This document shows, piece by piece, positions 54,286-62,710 of a stretch of DNA of 64,000 nt (position 1 is the first letter of the stretch; every line of letters starts with the position of its first letter). A program made the translations under genes and the position numbers. Source of the DNA: Rhodospirillaceae bacterium (GTDB lineage: Bacteria > Pseudomonadota > Alphaproteobacteria > SHVZ01). The stretch is taken from contig JAEULB010000122.1 of NCBI GenBank assembly GCA_016792585.1, positions 1 to 64,000 on the forward strand, given 5' to 3'. The notes below the pieces were generated by a model. It ran no database searches. It worked only from the letters and a program-made list of their open reading frames with translations, and was not told the origin of the DNA.

Positions 54286-55650
54286 CTAGTAGGCCTGCTC
54301 GGCGAAGACCGGATCGACCGAGCCCTTCCAGCGTGTCCCGAACGCCTCGAGCATCTCGTCCGAGGCCGTCCGGCCGGACTCGGCGATACGCTCCAGCGGC
54401 TCGAGGAAATGCGCCTCGTCGATGCCGGCCTTGTTCAGACGTCGGCGTGCGATCAGGCCCCGCCGCGCGATCTTCAGCACGTCGATCGCGACGTCCTGCA
54501 CCGTCCGGCCGCGGAACTTGGTCTGGAGCGCGGAGCGCGGAACCTCGCGGCGAAGCAGCTCGTGGTCCGGCAGCTTCCACTCGCGGATCAGCTCGCTCGC
54601 CTGGTCGAGCGCGCCGGAATCGTAGAGGAGCCCGACCCACAGGGCTGGAAGCGCCACGAGGCGGTCGAGGGGTCCTGAGTCCGCGCCGCGCATCTCGAGG
54701 TAGCGTTTGAGGCGGACTTCGGGAAACACCGTCGTCGTGTGATCGACGAAGTCGGTGATCCGGGGCTCGTCCTTGAGCTCGTTGTGGAAACGGCCGGCCA
54801 TGAAGTCGCGGAACGAGCGGCCGGAGAAGTCGAGATACTCGTTGTTGCGGTAGGCGAAATACATCGGCACGTCGAGCAGATAGTCGACGTAGCGCTCGTA
54901 GCCCATGCCGTCTTCGAAGACGAAGGGAAGTATGCCGCAGCGGTCGGGATCGGTGTCGGTCCAGATATGGCTGCGGAAGGTCTGGAAGCCGTTGGGCTTG
55001 CCCTCGGTGAAGGGCGAGTTGGCGAAAAGCGCGGTGGCGATCGGCTGGAGAGCGAGGCTGACCCGGAACTTCCGGACCATGTCGGCCTCATCGGCGAAGT
55101 CGAGATTGGTCTGCACCGTACAGGTGCGCGTCATCATGTCGAGGCCGAGCGAGCCCTTCTTCGGCATGTAGGCGCGCATGATCTTGTAGCGGCCCTTCGG
55201 CATCCAGGGGATGTCCTCGCGCTTCCACTTCGGATTGAAGCCAAGGCCCATCAGGCCGACCCCGAGGCCCTCGCCGACCTTCTTCACATGCGCGATGTGC
55301 TCGGCCGTCTCGTCGTAGGTCTCGTGGATCGTCTCGATCGGCGCGCCCGACAGCTCGAACTGGCCGCCCGGCTCCAACGTGATCGCACCCTGGCCCTTCG
55401 CCAGCGCGATCGTCTTGCCGTTCTCCTGGACGCGCTCCCAGCCGAACTGGGTCATGCCTTCGAGCAGCGCGCCGATGCCGTCCCGTCCCTCGTAAGGAAC
55501 GGTCTTCAGGTCGCCGTAGCGGAAGACGAACTTCTCGTGCTCGGTGCCGATCCGCCACGCGTCCTTCGGTTTCTCGCCTTTTACGAAGTACTCGACCAGC
55601 TGGCGCTTCGATGTGATCGGAGCGCCCTGAGCCTCAGGCGGACGGGACAT
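54286..55650 (-). CDS. gshA: Glutamate-cysteine ligase, plant/alphaproteobacterial type
   Basis: First enzyme of glutathione synthesis: ATP + glutamate + cysteine gives gamma-glutamylcysteine. At 454 residues it is the length of the plant-type (GCS2) family, not the E. coli type. Features include the N-terminal ITSKRQLVEYFVKGEKPKDAWRIGTEHEKF, the GAITLEPGGQFELSGAP core, and FNPKWKREDIPWMPKGRYKIM. It ends DPVFAEQAY. It follows rsmE by 45 bases on the same strand, an order common in alphaproteobacteria. A GST gene starts 13 bases after its stop. Confidence 0.96.
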   Translation of the reverse strand: MSRPPEAQGAPITSKRQLVEYFVKGEKPKDAWRIGTEHEKFVFRYGDLKTVPYEGRDGIGALLEGMTQFGWERVQENGKTIALAKGQGAITLEPGGQFELSGAPIETIHETYDETAEHIAHVKKVGEGLGVGLMGLGFNPKWKREDIPWMPKGRYKIMRAYMPKKGSLGLDMMTRTCTVQTNLDFADEADMVRKFRVSLALQPIATALFANSPFTEGKPNGFQTFRSHIWTDTDPDRCGILPFVFEDGMGYERYVDYLLDVPMYFAYRNNEYLDFSGRSFRDFMAGRFHNELKDEPRITDFVDHTTTVFPEVRLKRYLEMRGADSGPLDRLVALPALWVGLLYDSGALDQASELIREWKLPDHELLRREVPRSALQTKFRGRTVQDVAIDVLKIARRGLIARRRLNKAGIDEAHFLEPLERIAESGRTASDEMLEAFGTRWKGSVDPVFAEQAY

Positions 55651-55695
55651 GCTGCGGGGATTCCAGCGGTTGGAAAGTTTCCAGGCGATATGGGC

Positions 55696-56442
55696 CTAGG
55701 CCCGTCGATCGGCAAGGGGAGGTTGCGCGAGCGCCTGCCAGAGCGCCATCGCCGCCGCCGCCGCCGTGTCAGCCCGCAGGATGCGGGGACCCAGGCCGAC
55801 CAGTGTAGCGAAGCCGAGTTGGGCCAAGTGGTCAAGCTCGGCCGGTTCGAAGCCGCCTTCCGGGCCGATCAGGATCGCCGCCGGAACACCATCGGCTCGA
55901 ATCGCCTCGGCCATCGGCGGCACGCCGCGCCGCTCCGCCGCGACATAGAGGCGGCGTTCCTTCGGCCAGCGGTCCATCACGTCTCCGAGAGACCTGGCTT
56001 CGCGCACCGGCGGAACCGAGAGCCGTTCGCATTGCTCCGCCGCCTCGGTCGCATGCGCCTGCAGGCGGTCGAGATTGACGCGCGAGACCACGGTGCGCCG
56101 CGTGATGACCGGATGAATCTCCGTGGCGCCGAGCTCGGTCGCCTTCTCGACGATCCAGTCGAGACGCGGTCCCTTGATCGGCGCGAACAGAAGCCAGATG
56201 TCGGGCTCGGTCGTCTGCTCGCGCAGCCGATCTTCCACGGAGACCGTGATGGACTTCTTGGCGACCGCCGAAAGCGTGGCCCGCCATTCGCCGTCGCGGC
56301 CGTTGAAGACCGCGATCGCATCGCCGGCCTCCAGCCGCAGCACGGCACGGAGCTGATGCGCCTGATGCTCGCCGAGCAGGACCTCGGCGCCGGCATCGAG
56401 CGGCGCGTCGACGAAGAGGCGGGTGGCGAGCGGACGCGGCAT
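55696..56442 (-). CDS. rsmE: 16S rRNA (uracil-1498-N3)-methyltransferase RsmE
   Basis: SPOUT-class RNA methyltransferase of 248 residues that modifies U1498 in the 30S decoding region. The N-terminal PUA-like part starts RLFVDAPLDAGAEVLL. The trefoil-knot SAM-binding part has IVEKATELGATEI, LIGPEGGFEPAEL and LGPRILRADTAA, which are the family signatures. Length is normal. It is divergent from ubiA across about 50 bases and upstream of gshA, an arrangement frequent in alphaproteobacteria, which supports the assignment. Confidence 0.96.
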   Translation of the reverse strand: MPRPLATRLFVDAPLDAGAEVLLGEHQAHQLRAVLRLEAGDAIAVFNGRDGEWRATLSAVAKKSITVSVEDRLREQTTEPDIWLLFAPIKGPRLDWIVEKATELGATEIHPVITRRTVVSRVNLDRLQAHATEAAEQCERLSVPPVREARSLGDVMDRWPKERRLYVAAERRGVPPMAEAIRADGVPAAILIGPEGGFEPAELDHLAQLGFATLVGLGPRILRADTAAAAAMALWQALAQPPLADRRA

Positions 56443-56493
56443 TCTTGGAGCTTACCGGTTGCGCCGCCGCCCGTCGTGCTTTACGGCGCTCCG

Positions 56494-57387
56494 GTGAGCC
56501 AAGCTTCCGACATCCGTGCCGGCGACTGGGTCGACCGCCACCTTCCCCGGCCGATGCGCCCTTACGCTCGGCTCGCCCGCTTCGACCGGCCGATCGGCAC
56601 CTGGCTGCTGTTGCTGCCCTGCTGGTGGTCGACGGCGCTGGCCGCGCGCGATGAGATGCGCTGGGACCTGTTCATGCTGTTCGCGATCGGCGCGCTCTCG
56701 ATGCGCGGCGCCGGCTGCGTGATCAACGACTTCTGGGACCGCGACATCGACGCCAAGGTCGCGCGGACGGCGGACCGGCCGCTGGCCTCCGGCGCCATCG
56801 GCGTGCCAGCGGCACTCGTCTATCTCTGCCTGCTGCTGCTGATCGGCCTCGGCGTGCTGATGCAGCTCAACTGGTCGGCGATCGTCACCGGCTTCGCGGT
56901 CATGGGCGTCGTCGTTCTCTATCCGCTGGCCAAGCGCGTGACCTTCTGGCCGCAATTCGTGCTGGGCATCGCCTTCAACTGGGGGGCGCTGGTCGGATGG
57001 GCCGCGGTGCGCGGCACCGTCGAGTCGCCGGCGATCCTGCTTTATGCCGCCGGCATCCTCTGGACGCTCGGCTACGACACGATCTACGCGCATCAGGACA
57101 AGGAAGACGACGCGAAGATCGGCGTCCGGTCGACGGCGCTGCTGTTCGGCGCGAGCACCAAGCCGTGGCTATCGGCCTTCTATGCCGGCGCCGTCGCGCT
57201 CATGATCGCGGCCGGCATCGCCGCAGACGCCAAGTGGTCCTACTACGCCGCCCTCGCCGCGGCGGCGCTGCATTTTGTGTGGCAGGTGCGGACCCTGGAT
57301 CTCGACGATCCCAAGGACTGCCTCGCCAAGTTCAAGAGCAACCGCGACGCCGGCCTCGCGATCACGCTTGCCTGCCTGATCGCATGA
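56494..57387 (+). CDS. ubiA: 4-hydroxybenzoate octaprenyltransferase
   Basis: Integral membrane prenyltransferase of ubiquinone synthesis, 297 residues with about eight TM helices. The two Asp-rich magnesium/diphosphate motifs are NDFWDRDID and DTIYAHQDKEDD. The N-terminal block LRxARFDRPIGTWLLLxPCWW is seen as YARLARFDRPIGTWLLLLPC. I chose the GTG at 56494, giving the usual short lead-in before WVDRHLP; a GTG at 56476 is also possible, and the longer upstream frame is antisense to rsmE and gshA. Its stop overlaps the ATG of the methyltransferase gene. Confidence 0.95.
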   Translation: MSQASDIRAGDWVDRHLPRPMRPYARLARFDRPIGTWLLLLPCWWSTALAARDEMRWDLFMLFAIGALSMRGAGCVINDFWDRDIDAKVARTADRPLASGAIGVPAALVYLCLLLLIGLGVLMQLNWSAIVTGFAVMGVVVLYPLAKRVTFWPQFVLGIAFNWGALVGWAAVRGTVESPAILLYAAGILWTLGYDTIYAHQDKEDDAKIGVRSTALLFGASTKPWLSAFYAGAVALMIAAGIAADAKWSYYAALAAAALHFVWQVRTLDLDDPKDCLAKFKSNRDAGLAITLACLIA

Positions 57388-58028
57388 CCGACCCGGTCGC
57401 GTTCATCCGCGCCAACACCGAGGTGACGGCCGCATCGCTGGTGCCGGAGATCCGGCTCCATCTCGCGACCGAGGTCGTGCCGCTGTGGCAGGCGACCGAG
57501 GCGAGCCTGGAGAAGGCCGGGTTGCCGCCGCCCTACTGGGCCTTCGCCTGGCCAGGAGGACAGGCCTGCGCGCGCCACGTGCTCGACAATCCGAGGCTGG
57601 TGGCAGGACGCCGCGTGCTCGACCTTGCCGCGGGCTGCGGCGTCGCCGCGGTCGCGGCGGCGAAGTTGGGAGCGCGCGCGTCGGCCAGCGAGATCGATCG
57701 TTTTGCTTTGGCCGCCATCGCCCTCAATGCGGCGCTCAACGGTGTCGAGGTAGCGCCGATCGATCGCGACGTGCTCGATGATCCGCCCGGCGACTGGGAT
57801 ACGGTCCTGGCCGGAGACCTCTGCTACGAGCGGCCGATGGCCGACCGGGTGGCATCCTGGATCAAGGCCCAGGCGCGAGCCGGCGTGACGGTGCTGATGG
57901 GAGATCCGGGCCGGGCCTACAAGCCGGCCGACGGACTGGCCGAGGTCGCACGCTATGTGGTGCCGACCTCGAGGGATCTGGAAGACCGGGAGACGCGCGA
58001 GACGATTCTCTGGCGCGTGCTGGGCTAG
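57384..58028 (+). CDS. Protein lysine methyltransferase, ETF-beta (METTL20/ETFBKMT-like) family
   Basis: SAM-dependent methyltransferase of 214 residues. PPPYWAFAWPGGQACARHVLDNP followed by VLDLAAGCGVAAVAAAKLGA is the hallmark of the family-16 enzymes that methylate the electron-transfer flavoprotein beta subunit; the post-motif is LAGDLCYE. Bacterial homologues exist in alphaproteobacteria. Methylation of ETF-beta lysines lowers electron transfer from acyl-CoA dehydrogenases in the known cases. The ATG overlaps the ubiA stop, so quinone synthesis and this enzyme are coexpressed. A ribosomal protein L11-type target (PrmA-like) is the main alternative. Its stop shares CTAG with the convergent DUF4170 gene. 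Confidence 0.85.
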   Translation: MTDPVAFIRANTEVTAASLVPEIRLHLATEVVPLWQATEASLEKAGLPPPYWAFAWPGGQACARHVLDNPRLVAGRRVLDLAAGCGVAAVAAAKLGARASASEIDRFALAAIALNAALNGVEVAPIDRDVLDDPPGDWDTVLAGDLCYERPMADRVASWIKAQARAGVTVLMGDPGRAYKPADGLAEVARYVVPTSRDLEDRETRETILWRVLG

Positions 58029-58213
58029 GCCGCGTCCTCGACAATCCGGTAGCGGACCAGGCAGTGGTCGATGGTCGAGAAGGCGCGGCTGGCCCAGGCG
58101 TCGCGGGCCTCCTTGAAAGTCCCGTAGGGGCCGAGCTTCTCCTCGACCTTCCCAGGCGTCACCTTCTTGAAATCGGTATCCGTATATTCGCCGCCGACAA
58201 CCCAGTAGTTCAT
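58025..58213 (-). CDS. DUF4170 small protein
   Basis: Small soluble protein of 62 residues of the DUF4170 family, found mainly in alphaproteobacteria. It begins [17 protein letters not shown], contains [20 protein letters not shown] and ends CLVRYRIVE. The function is unknown. The ATG is preceded by AAGGA at nine bases, and a plausible promoter lies upstream. Its TAG stop overlaps the stop of the methyltransferase gene on the other strand. Confidence 0.88.
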   Translation of the reverse strand: MNYWVVGGEYTDTDFKKVTPGKVEEKLGPYGTFKEARDAWASRAFSTIDHCLVRYRIVEDAA

Positions 58214-58239
58214 CTGATCGATTCCTTAGGCTTTTTAAG

Positions 58240-58268
58240 GATATAGGCTCCGGATCCGGTGCCCGCAA
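58240..58268 (-). promoter_or_regulatory. Sigma-70-type promoter of the DUF4170 gene
   Basis: On the minus strand TTGCGG (-35, 58263-58268) and TATATC (-10, 58240-58245) are 17 bases apart and end 26 bases before the start codon. An AAGGA ribosome site lies in between. It sits in the divergent gap shared with ubiD. Confidence 0.5.
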
Positions 58269-58317
58269 GGCGTGCGACAGGTTGACAGAGCCCGCCGCCG
58301 ACAAGACTAATCCGCCA

Positions 58318-59826
58318 ATGGTTTACGCAAGCTTACGCGACTTCATGGACCGGCTCGAAGCAGCCGGAAGGCTGAGACGGGTTGCCGCACCCGTGACGCC
58401 GGTGCTGGAGATGACCGAGATCCAGACGCGCCTCCTGGCCGAGCAGGGGCCGGCGGTGCTGTTCGAGGACGTGCGGCGCCCCGATGGCAGCCGCTACGAC
58501 ATGCCGGTGCTGGTGAATCTGTTCGGCACGGTCGAGCGGGTCGCCTGGGGCATGGGCCGCGAGCCGAGCGAGCTCCGGCAGATCGGCGAGACGCTGGCGT
58601 TCCTGAAGCAGCCGGAGCCGCCGGGCGGCTGGCGCGAGGCGCTGGAGATGCTGCCGCTCCTGAAGACCGTGATGGCGATGCGCCCGCGCACGGTCTCCCG
58701 CGCGCCATGCCAGGAAGTCGTCCTTCAGGGCAACGACATCGACCTTGGCGCGCTCCCGATCCAGACCTGCTGGCCCGGCGAGCCGGCGCCGCTGATCACC
58801 TGGCCGCTGGTCGTGACCAAGGGCCCGAGCTCCCGGCGCGAGGACGCCTTCAACCTCGGCATCTACCGGATGCAGGTGACGGGCCGCAACACGACGCTGA
58901 TGCGCTGGCTCAAGCATCGCGGCGGCGCCCAGCATCACGCGCGCTGGTCGAAGGAGAAGGCGGAGCCGCTGCCGGCGGCCGCGGTGATCGGCGCCGATCC
59001 GGGAACGATCCTGGCGGCGGTGACGCCGGTGCCGGATACGCTCTCGGAGTACCAGTTCGCGGGCCTGCTGCGCGGCACCAAGGTCGACCTCGTCGACTGC
59101 GTGACCCAGCCGCTCAAGGTGCCTGCCGAGGCCGAAATCGTGCTCGAAGGCACCGTGTCGCTCTCCGACTACGGCGACGAAGGGCCTTACGGCGACCACA
59201 CCGGCTACTACAACTCGGTCGAGCCCTTCCCCGTCTTCACCGTCACCGCGATCACGCGGCGGCGACAGCCGATCTATCTCTCGACCTTCACCGGCCGTCC
59301 GCCGGACGAGCCCTCGGTGCTGGGCGAGGCCCTGAACGAGGTGTTCATCCCCCTCCTCAGCCAGCAGTTCCCGGAGATCGTCGACTTCTGGCTGCCGCCG
59401 GAAGGGTGCAGCTATCGGATCGCGGTCGTCTCGATCCGGAAGGCCTACGCCGGACACGCCAAGCGCGTGATGATGGGCGTGTGGTCGTTCCTCCGTCAGT
59501 TCGTCTACACGAAGTTCGTCATCGTCGTGGACGACGACATCGACGCGCGCGACTGGAAGGACGTGATGTGGGCGATGTCGACGCGCATGGACCCGGCCCG
59601 CGACATCACCGTGGTCGAGAACACGCCGATCGACTATCTCGACTTCGCCTCGCCGGAGAGCGGACTCGGCGGCAAGATCGGCCTGGACGCCACCAACAAA
59701 TGGCCGCCCGAGACGAAGCGCGAATGGGGCCGCAAGATCCGCATGGCCGACGACGTGATCGAGCAGGTCACCAGGCGGTGGGGCGAGTACGGCCTCCCCG
59801 GCTCGGGCAAGCCGATCTGGAAGTAA
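58318..59826 (+). CDS. ubiD: UbiD-family decarboxylase (3-octaprenyl-4-hydroxybenzoate carboxy-lyase)
   Basis: Prenylated-FMN-dependent decarboxylase of 502 residues. The ATG at 58318 gives [19 protein letters not shown], matching the UbiD start; a TTG twelve codons earlier is open but unneeded. Core pieces are [69 protein letters not shown] and [21 protein letters not shown]. With ubiA close by, the ubiquinone-pathway role is likely. The cofactor prenyltransferase UbiX is not seen in the window. Confidence 0.94.
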   Translation: MVYASLRDFMDRLEAAGRLRRVAAPVTPVLEMTEIQTRLLAEQGPAVLFEDVRRPDGSRYDMPVLVNLFGTVERVAWGMGREPSELRQIGETLAFLKQPEPPGGWREALEMLPLLKTVMAMRPRTVSRAPCQEVVLQGNDIDLGALPIQTCWPGEPAPLITWPLVVTKGPSSRREDAFNLGIYRMQVTGRNTTLMRWLKHRGGAQHHARWSKEKAEPLPAAAVIGADPGTILAAVTPVPDTLSEYQFAGLLRGTKVDLVDCVTQPLKVPAEAEIVLEGTVSLSDYGDEGPYGDHTGYYNSVEPFPVFTVTAITRRRQPIYLSTFTGRPPDEPSVLGEALNEVFIPLLSQQFPEIVDFWLPPEGCSYRIAVVSIRKAYAGHAKRVMMGVWSFLRQFVYTKFVIVVDDDIDARDWKDVMWAMSTRMDPARDITVVENTPIDYLDFASPESGLGGKIGLDATNKWPPETKREWGRKIRMADDVIEQVTRRWGEYGLPGSGKPIWK

Positions 59827-59830
59827 GCCG

Positions 59831-60310
59831 GTGCTGAAGAACCTCCAATACGGGCTGGGGTTCCTGATCGGCTGCTTCGCCACGCTGACGCTGTCGATCG
59901 GCATGATCGCCGGCATCGAGGCGATGACCGGTGTTCCGATCCCGTTCAAGATCGCGATCGTGCCGCTGGCCGCGATCGGCGTCGGCATTCTCGTCGCCCG
60001 CTGGATCGGCCGCCTCGATCTTGCGCGCTACTTCACCGCCCGCGATCCCGAGCCGAAGGCGCCGCCGCCTCCCCGCCCGGCCAGGGCGCCGAAGCAGAAG
60101 CGCCCCTGGAGCTTCCACCTGGTCGGCACCCTGATCGCCTTCTGGGCGATCTCGCTGGTCGGGATCATCGTGCTATTCGGCCCCTTCGGCTTCGCCGACG
60201 ACCCATCGGTCTCCATCCGCCTGCTCAAGATCGCCGCCTGCACCGTCGCCATCGCCGGTCTCGGCGGCTTCCTCTTGCGGAAAGAGTTCGCGAAGCTCAT
60301 GTCACGTTGA
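59831..60310 (+). CDS. Small integral membrane protein of unknown function
   Basis: Protein of 159 residues started at GTG four bases after the ubiD stop. Four hydrophobic segments are likely (about 7-29, 38-58, 97-119 and 130-148). A proline- and lysine-rich hydrophilic loop (about 72-95, with PPPPRPARAPKQKRP) lies between the second and third. I recognise no family. The positive loop suggests both termini and the loop face the cytoplasm. It is probably cotranscribed with ubiD and is followed by pmbA after 24 bases. Confidence 0.75.
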   Translation: MLKNLQYGLGFLIGCFATLTLSIGMIAGIEAMTGVPIPFKIAIVPLAAIGVGILVARWIGRLDLARYFTARDPEPKAPPPPRPARAPKQKRPWSFHLVGTLIAFWAISLVGIIVLFGPFGFADDPSVSIRLLKIAACTVAIAGLGGFLLRKEFAKLMSR

Positions 60311-60334
60311 GACAAGGTACAGTTTGGAACCGTC

Positions 60335-61669
60335 ATGGCCGCTTCCCTCGACCTCCTGATCGATCTCGTTTCCAAGGCCCGCAGGGCCGGCGCCGACTCG
60401 GCCGACGCCGTGATGTTCAAGTCGGCGCATCTCGGATTGCGCCAGCGGCTCGGCAAGCCGGAGATGCTTGAGCGCTCCGAATCCCAGGACCTGGGTCTCC
60501 GCGTCATGGTCGGCAAGCGCCAGGCCTCCGTCTCCTCGACCGATCCGTCGCCGCGGGCGCTGGCCGAGCTGGTCGAACGCGCGGTGGCGATGGCGAGGAT
60601 CGCGCCGGAGGATCCCTATTGCGGCATCGCCGATCCGGACGCGATCGCGAAGGGCCTCCCCGACCTCGACCTCAACGATCCGGCCGAGCCGGCGCCTGAG
60701 GCGCTGGAGAATCGCGCCAAGGAGACCGAGGACGCCGCCCGAGCTGTCCCCGGCATCACCAACTCCGAGGGTGCCGAGGCGACATGGTCGCGATCGGAGA
60801 TCGCGATCGCCGCCTCCAACGGCTTCGCCGGCAGCTATGCCCGCTCGGGCCACGGCGTCAGCGTCTCGGTCGTCGCCGGCGAAGGTGCCGGCATGGAGAC
60901 CGACTACGACTATGCGAGCTCGGTCTACGGTCGCGACCTCGAAGCGGCCGCGACCGTCGGCCGCCGCGCCGGCGAGCGCACGGTCAGGCGCCTCAACCCG
61001 AAGAAGGCGGAGACCGCGAAGGTGCCGGTGGTCTTCGACCCGCGCGTCTCGGCCTCGCTGATCTCGCACCTCGCCGGCGGCATCACCGGCCCGTCGGTCG
61101 CGCGCAAGGTCAGCTTCCTGAAGGACCAGATGGGGAAGCAGGTCCTGGCGTCGGGACTCAACGTGATCGACGATGCGCTGAAGCCGCGCGGGCTCCGCTC
61201 GCGTCCCTTCGACGGCGAAGGCATCGCCGCGAGGCGCTGGACGCTGGTCGAGGACGGCGTGCTCAAGACCTGGCTGCTCGACCTGGCGTCGGCCCGCCAG
61301 CTTGGCCTCGTCACCACCGGGCACGCGGCGCGCGGCACCTCGGGCCCTCCCGGCCCGTCGGCGACCAACCTCTATCTCGAAGCCGGCAAGATGACGCCCG
61401 ACGAGCTGATGGCCGACATCAAGAGCGGCTTCTACATCACCAGCCTGATGGGAAGCGGCGTCAACATGGTGACCGGCGACTACAGCCGCGGCGCCGCCGG
61501 CTTCTGGATCGAGAACGGCAAGGTGGCCTATCCGGTCAGCGAGGTGACCGTCGCCGGAAACCTCAAGGACATGTTCCTCCAGATGACGCCGGCCAACGAC
61601 CTCGCGTTCAAGATGGCCGTCAACGCCCCGACGATCCGCGTCGAAGGCATGACCGTCGCCGGACGATAG
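60335..61669 (+). CDS. pmbA: Metalloprotease subunit PmbA/TldE
   Basis: TldE-type partner of the TldD/TldE zinc protease, 444 residues. In E. coli the complex matures microcin B17 and degrades CcdA. The start LDLLIDLVSKARRAGADSADAV and the blocks ERSESQDLGLRVMVGKRQASVSSTD and GVLKTWLLDLASARQLG are characteristic; the segment GHAARGTSGPPGPSATNLYLE is typical of the PmbA branch. It lacks the HExxxH zinc motif, as expected for TldE. No tldD is in the window. An FMN-binding protein gene follows after nine bases. Confidence 0.94.
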   Translation: MAASLDLLIDLVSKARRAGADSADAVMFKSAHLGLRQRLGKPEMLERSESQDLGLRVMVGKRQASVSSTDPSPRALAELVERAVAMARIAPEDPYCGIADPDAIAKGLPDLDLNDPAEPAPEALENRAKETEDAARAVPGITNSEGAEATWSRSEIAIAASNGFAGSYARSGHGVSVSVVAGEGAGMETDYDYASSVYGRDLEAAATVGRRAGERTVRRLNPKKAETAKVPVVFDPRVSASLISHLAGGITGPSVARKVSFLKDQMGKQVLASGLNVIDDALKPRGLRSRPFDGEGIAARRWTLVEDGVLKTWLLDLASARQLGLVTTGHAARGTSGPPGPSATNLYLEAGKMTPDELMADIKSGFYITSLMGSGVNMVTGDYSRGAAGFWIENGKVAYPVSEVTVAGNLKDMFLQMTPANDLAFKMAVNAPTIRVEGMTVAGR

Positions 61670-61678
61670 GAGATTCAG

Positions 61679-62359
61679 ATGCCCGACAGCGCCGCGCCCT
61701 CGCCTGTTCTTCTCGACGCCGACGCGGCACGCGCGCTGGTCGAGAAGACCTATCCGCAGCCCTCCGCAGTGGTGATCGCTAAGGACATCGGCCACATCGA
61801 CGGGTATCTGAAGCGCTTCATCGAGACCGCGCCGTTCTATTGCATGGCGACAGCCGACGCGGCAGGCAACCAGGACGTGACGCCGAGAGGCGATCCGCCC
61901 GGCACCTTCAAGGTCCTGGGACCGCATACGCTGGCGCTGCCGGACCGGCCGGGGAACAACCGGCTGGATGCGATCCGCAACCTCGTCGAGAACCCGCATA
62001 TCGGGCTGCTCTTCATCATCCCGGGCGTCGAGGAGACGGTGCGGATCAACGGCACCGCGCGCTTGAGCGTCGATCCCGACCTGCTCGCCTCGATGGCAGT
62101 CGAAGGCAACCTCCCGCGCTCGGCCATCGTGGTGCAGGTAAGCGAGGCGTTCCTCCATTGCGCCAAGGCCTTCAAGCGCTCGAAGCTCTGGGATCCGTCG
62201 GCGCAGGTGCCGCGCACCTCGCTGCCGAGCCTCGGCACTATGCTCGCCGATCACGTGAAGATGACGCCCGAGCAGAAGCAGTACGCCGACGAGCGGATTG
62301 AACTCTCCTATCGCACCCTCTGGGGCGCGATGAAGCCGGATACGACCAAGCTCAAGTAG
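61679..62359 (+). CDS. Pyridoxamine 5'-phosphate oxidase-like FMN-binding protein
   Basis: Split-barrel flavin-binding protein of 226 residues, of the PPOX-like subgroup related to MSMEG_1061/DR2398. Landmarks are FIETAPFYCMATADAAGNQDVTPRGDPPG, then TLALPDRPGNNRLDAIRNLVENPHIGLLFIIPG and ETVRINGTARL. These bind FMN and the substrate in relatives. It is not the vitamin B6 enzyme itself. A TAGGAGA ribosome site precedes the ATG, nine bases after pmbA. The physiological substrate is unknown; some relatives reduce F420- or flavin-linked compounds. Confidence 0.9.
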   Translation: MPDSAAPSPVLLDADAARALVEKTYPQPSAVVIAKDIGHIDGYLKRFIETAPFYCMATADAAGNQDVTPRGDPPGTFKVLGPHTLALPDRPGNNRLDAIRNLVENPHIGLLFIIPGVEETVRINGTARLSVDPDLLASMAVEGNLPRSAIVVQVSEAFLHCAKAFKRSKLWDPSAQVPRTSLPSLGTMLADHVKMTPEQKQYADERIELSYRTLWGAMKPDTTKLK

Positions 62360-62363
62360 CTAG

Positions 62364-62696
62364 TCAGAGCATCTTCCCCTCGAACGGGTGACGGCCCTTC
62401 GGGTCGTCGACCTCCAGCACCCAGAGATCGGAATCGTATTTGATCTGGCGGGCGATATAGGCGTCCGCCTCGGCTTCCGGCACGAGGTTGCCGCCTAAGG
62501 CCGCCATCCATCCGGGCTCGCCGTCGGGGCCGGTCATCCGGGTCATCACCCGGCAGCCCTGGCCCGCGAGATAGAGCTTCACGACGACCGCGCCGCCGAG
62601 CGGATCGCCCTTCCTCACCACCGTGGCGCCGATGCCGTCGACGGCGCAGCGCCGCACATGGGCGGCGATCCAGAGATCGGTGGTGAGCGTCGCCAC
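62364..62696 (-). CDS. DUF1491 protein
   Basis: Protein of 110 residues of the alphaproteobacterial DUF1491 family. It starts LTTDLWIAAHVRRCAVDGIGATVVRKGDPLGGAVVVKL and ends YDSDLWVLEVDDPKGRHPFEGKML. No catalytic motif or membrane segment is seen, and the function is unknown. It lies 14 bases after the M20 peptidase gene on the same strand, and its stop is four bases from the convergent FMN-protein stop. Confidence 0.88.
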   Translation of the reverse strand: MATLTTDLWIAAHVRRCAVDGIGATVVRKGDPLGGAVVVKLYLAGQGCRVMTRMTGPDGEPGWMAALGGNLVPEAEADAYIARQIKYDSDLWVLEVDDPKGRHPFEGKML

Positions 62697-62710
62697 TTAC
62701 TCGCCCGCAC

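Noticed and set aside
58282-58317. Upstream TTG start of ubiD
   Set aside because: The family N-terminus fits the ATG at 58318. The TTGACA here looks like a -35 hexamer, but no acceptable -10 follows at the right distance, so I did not call a ubiD promoter either.
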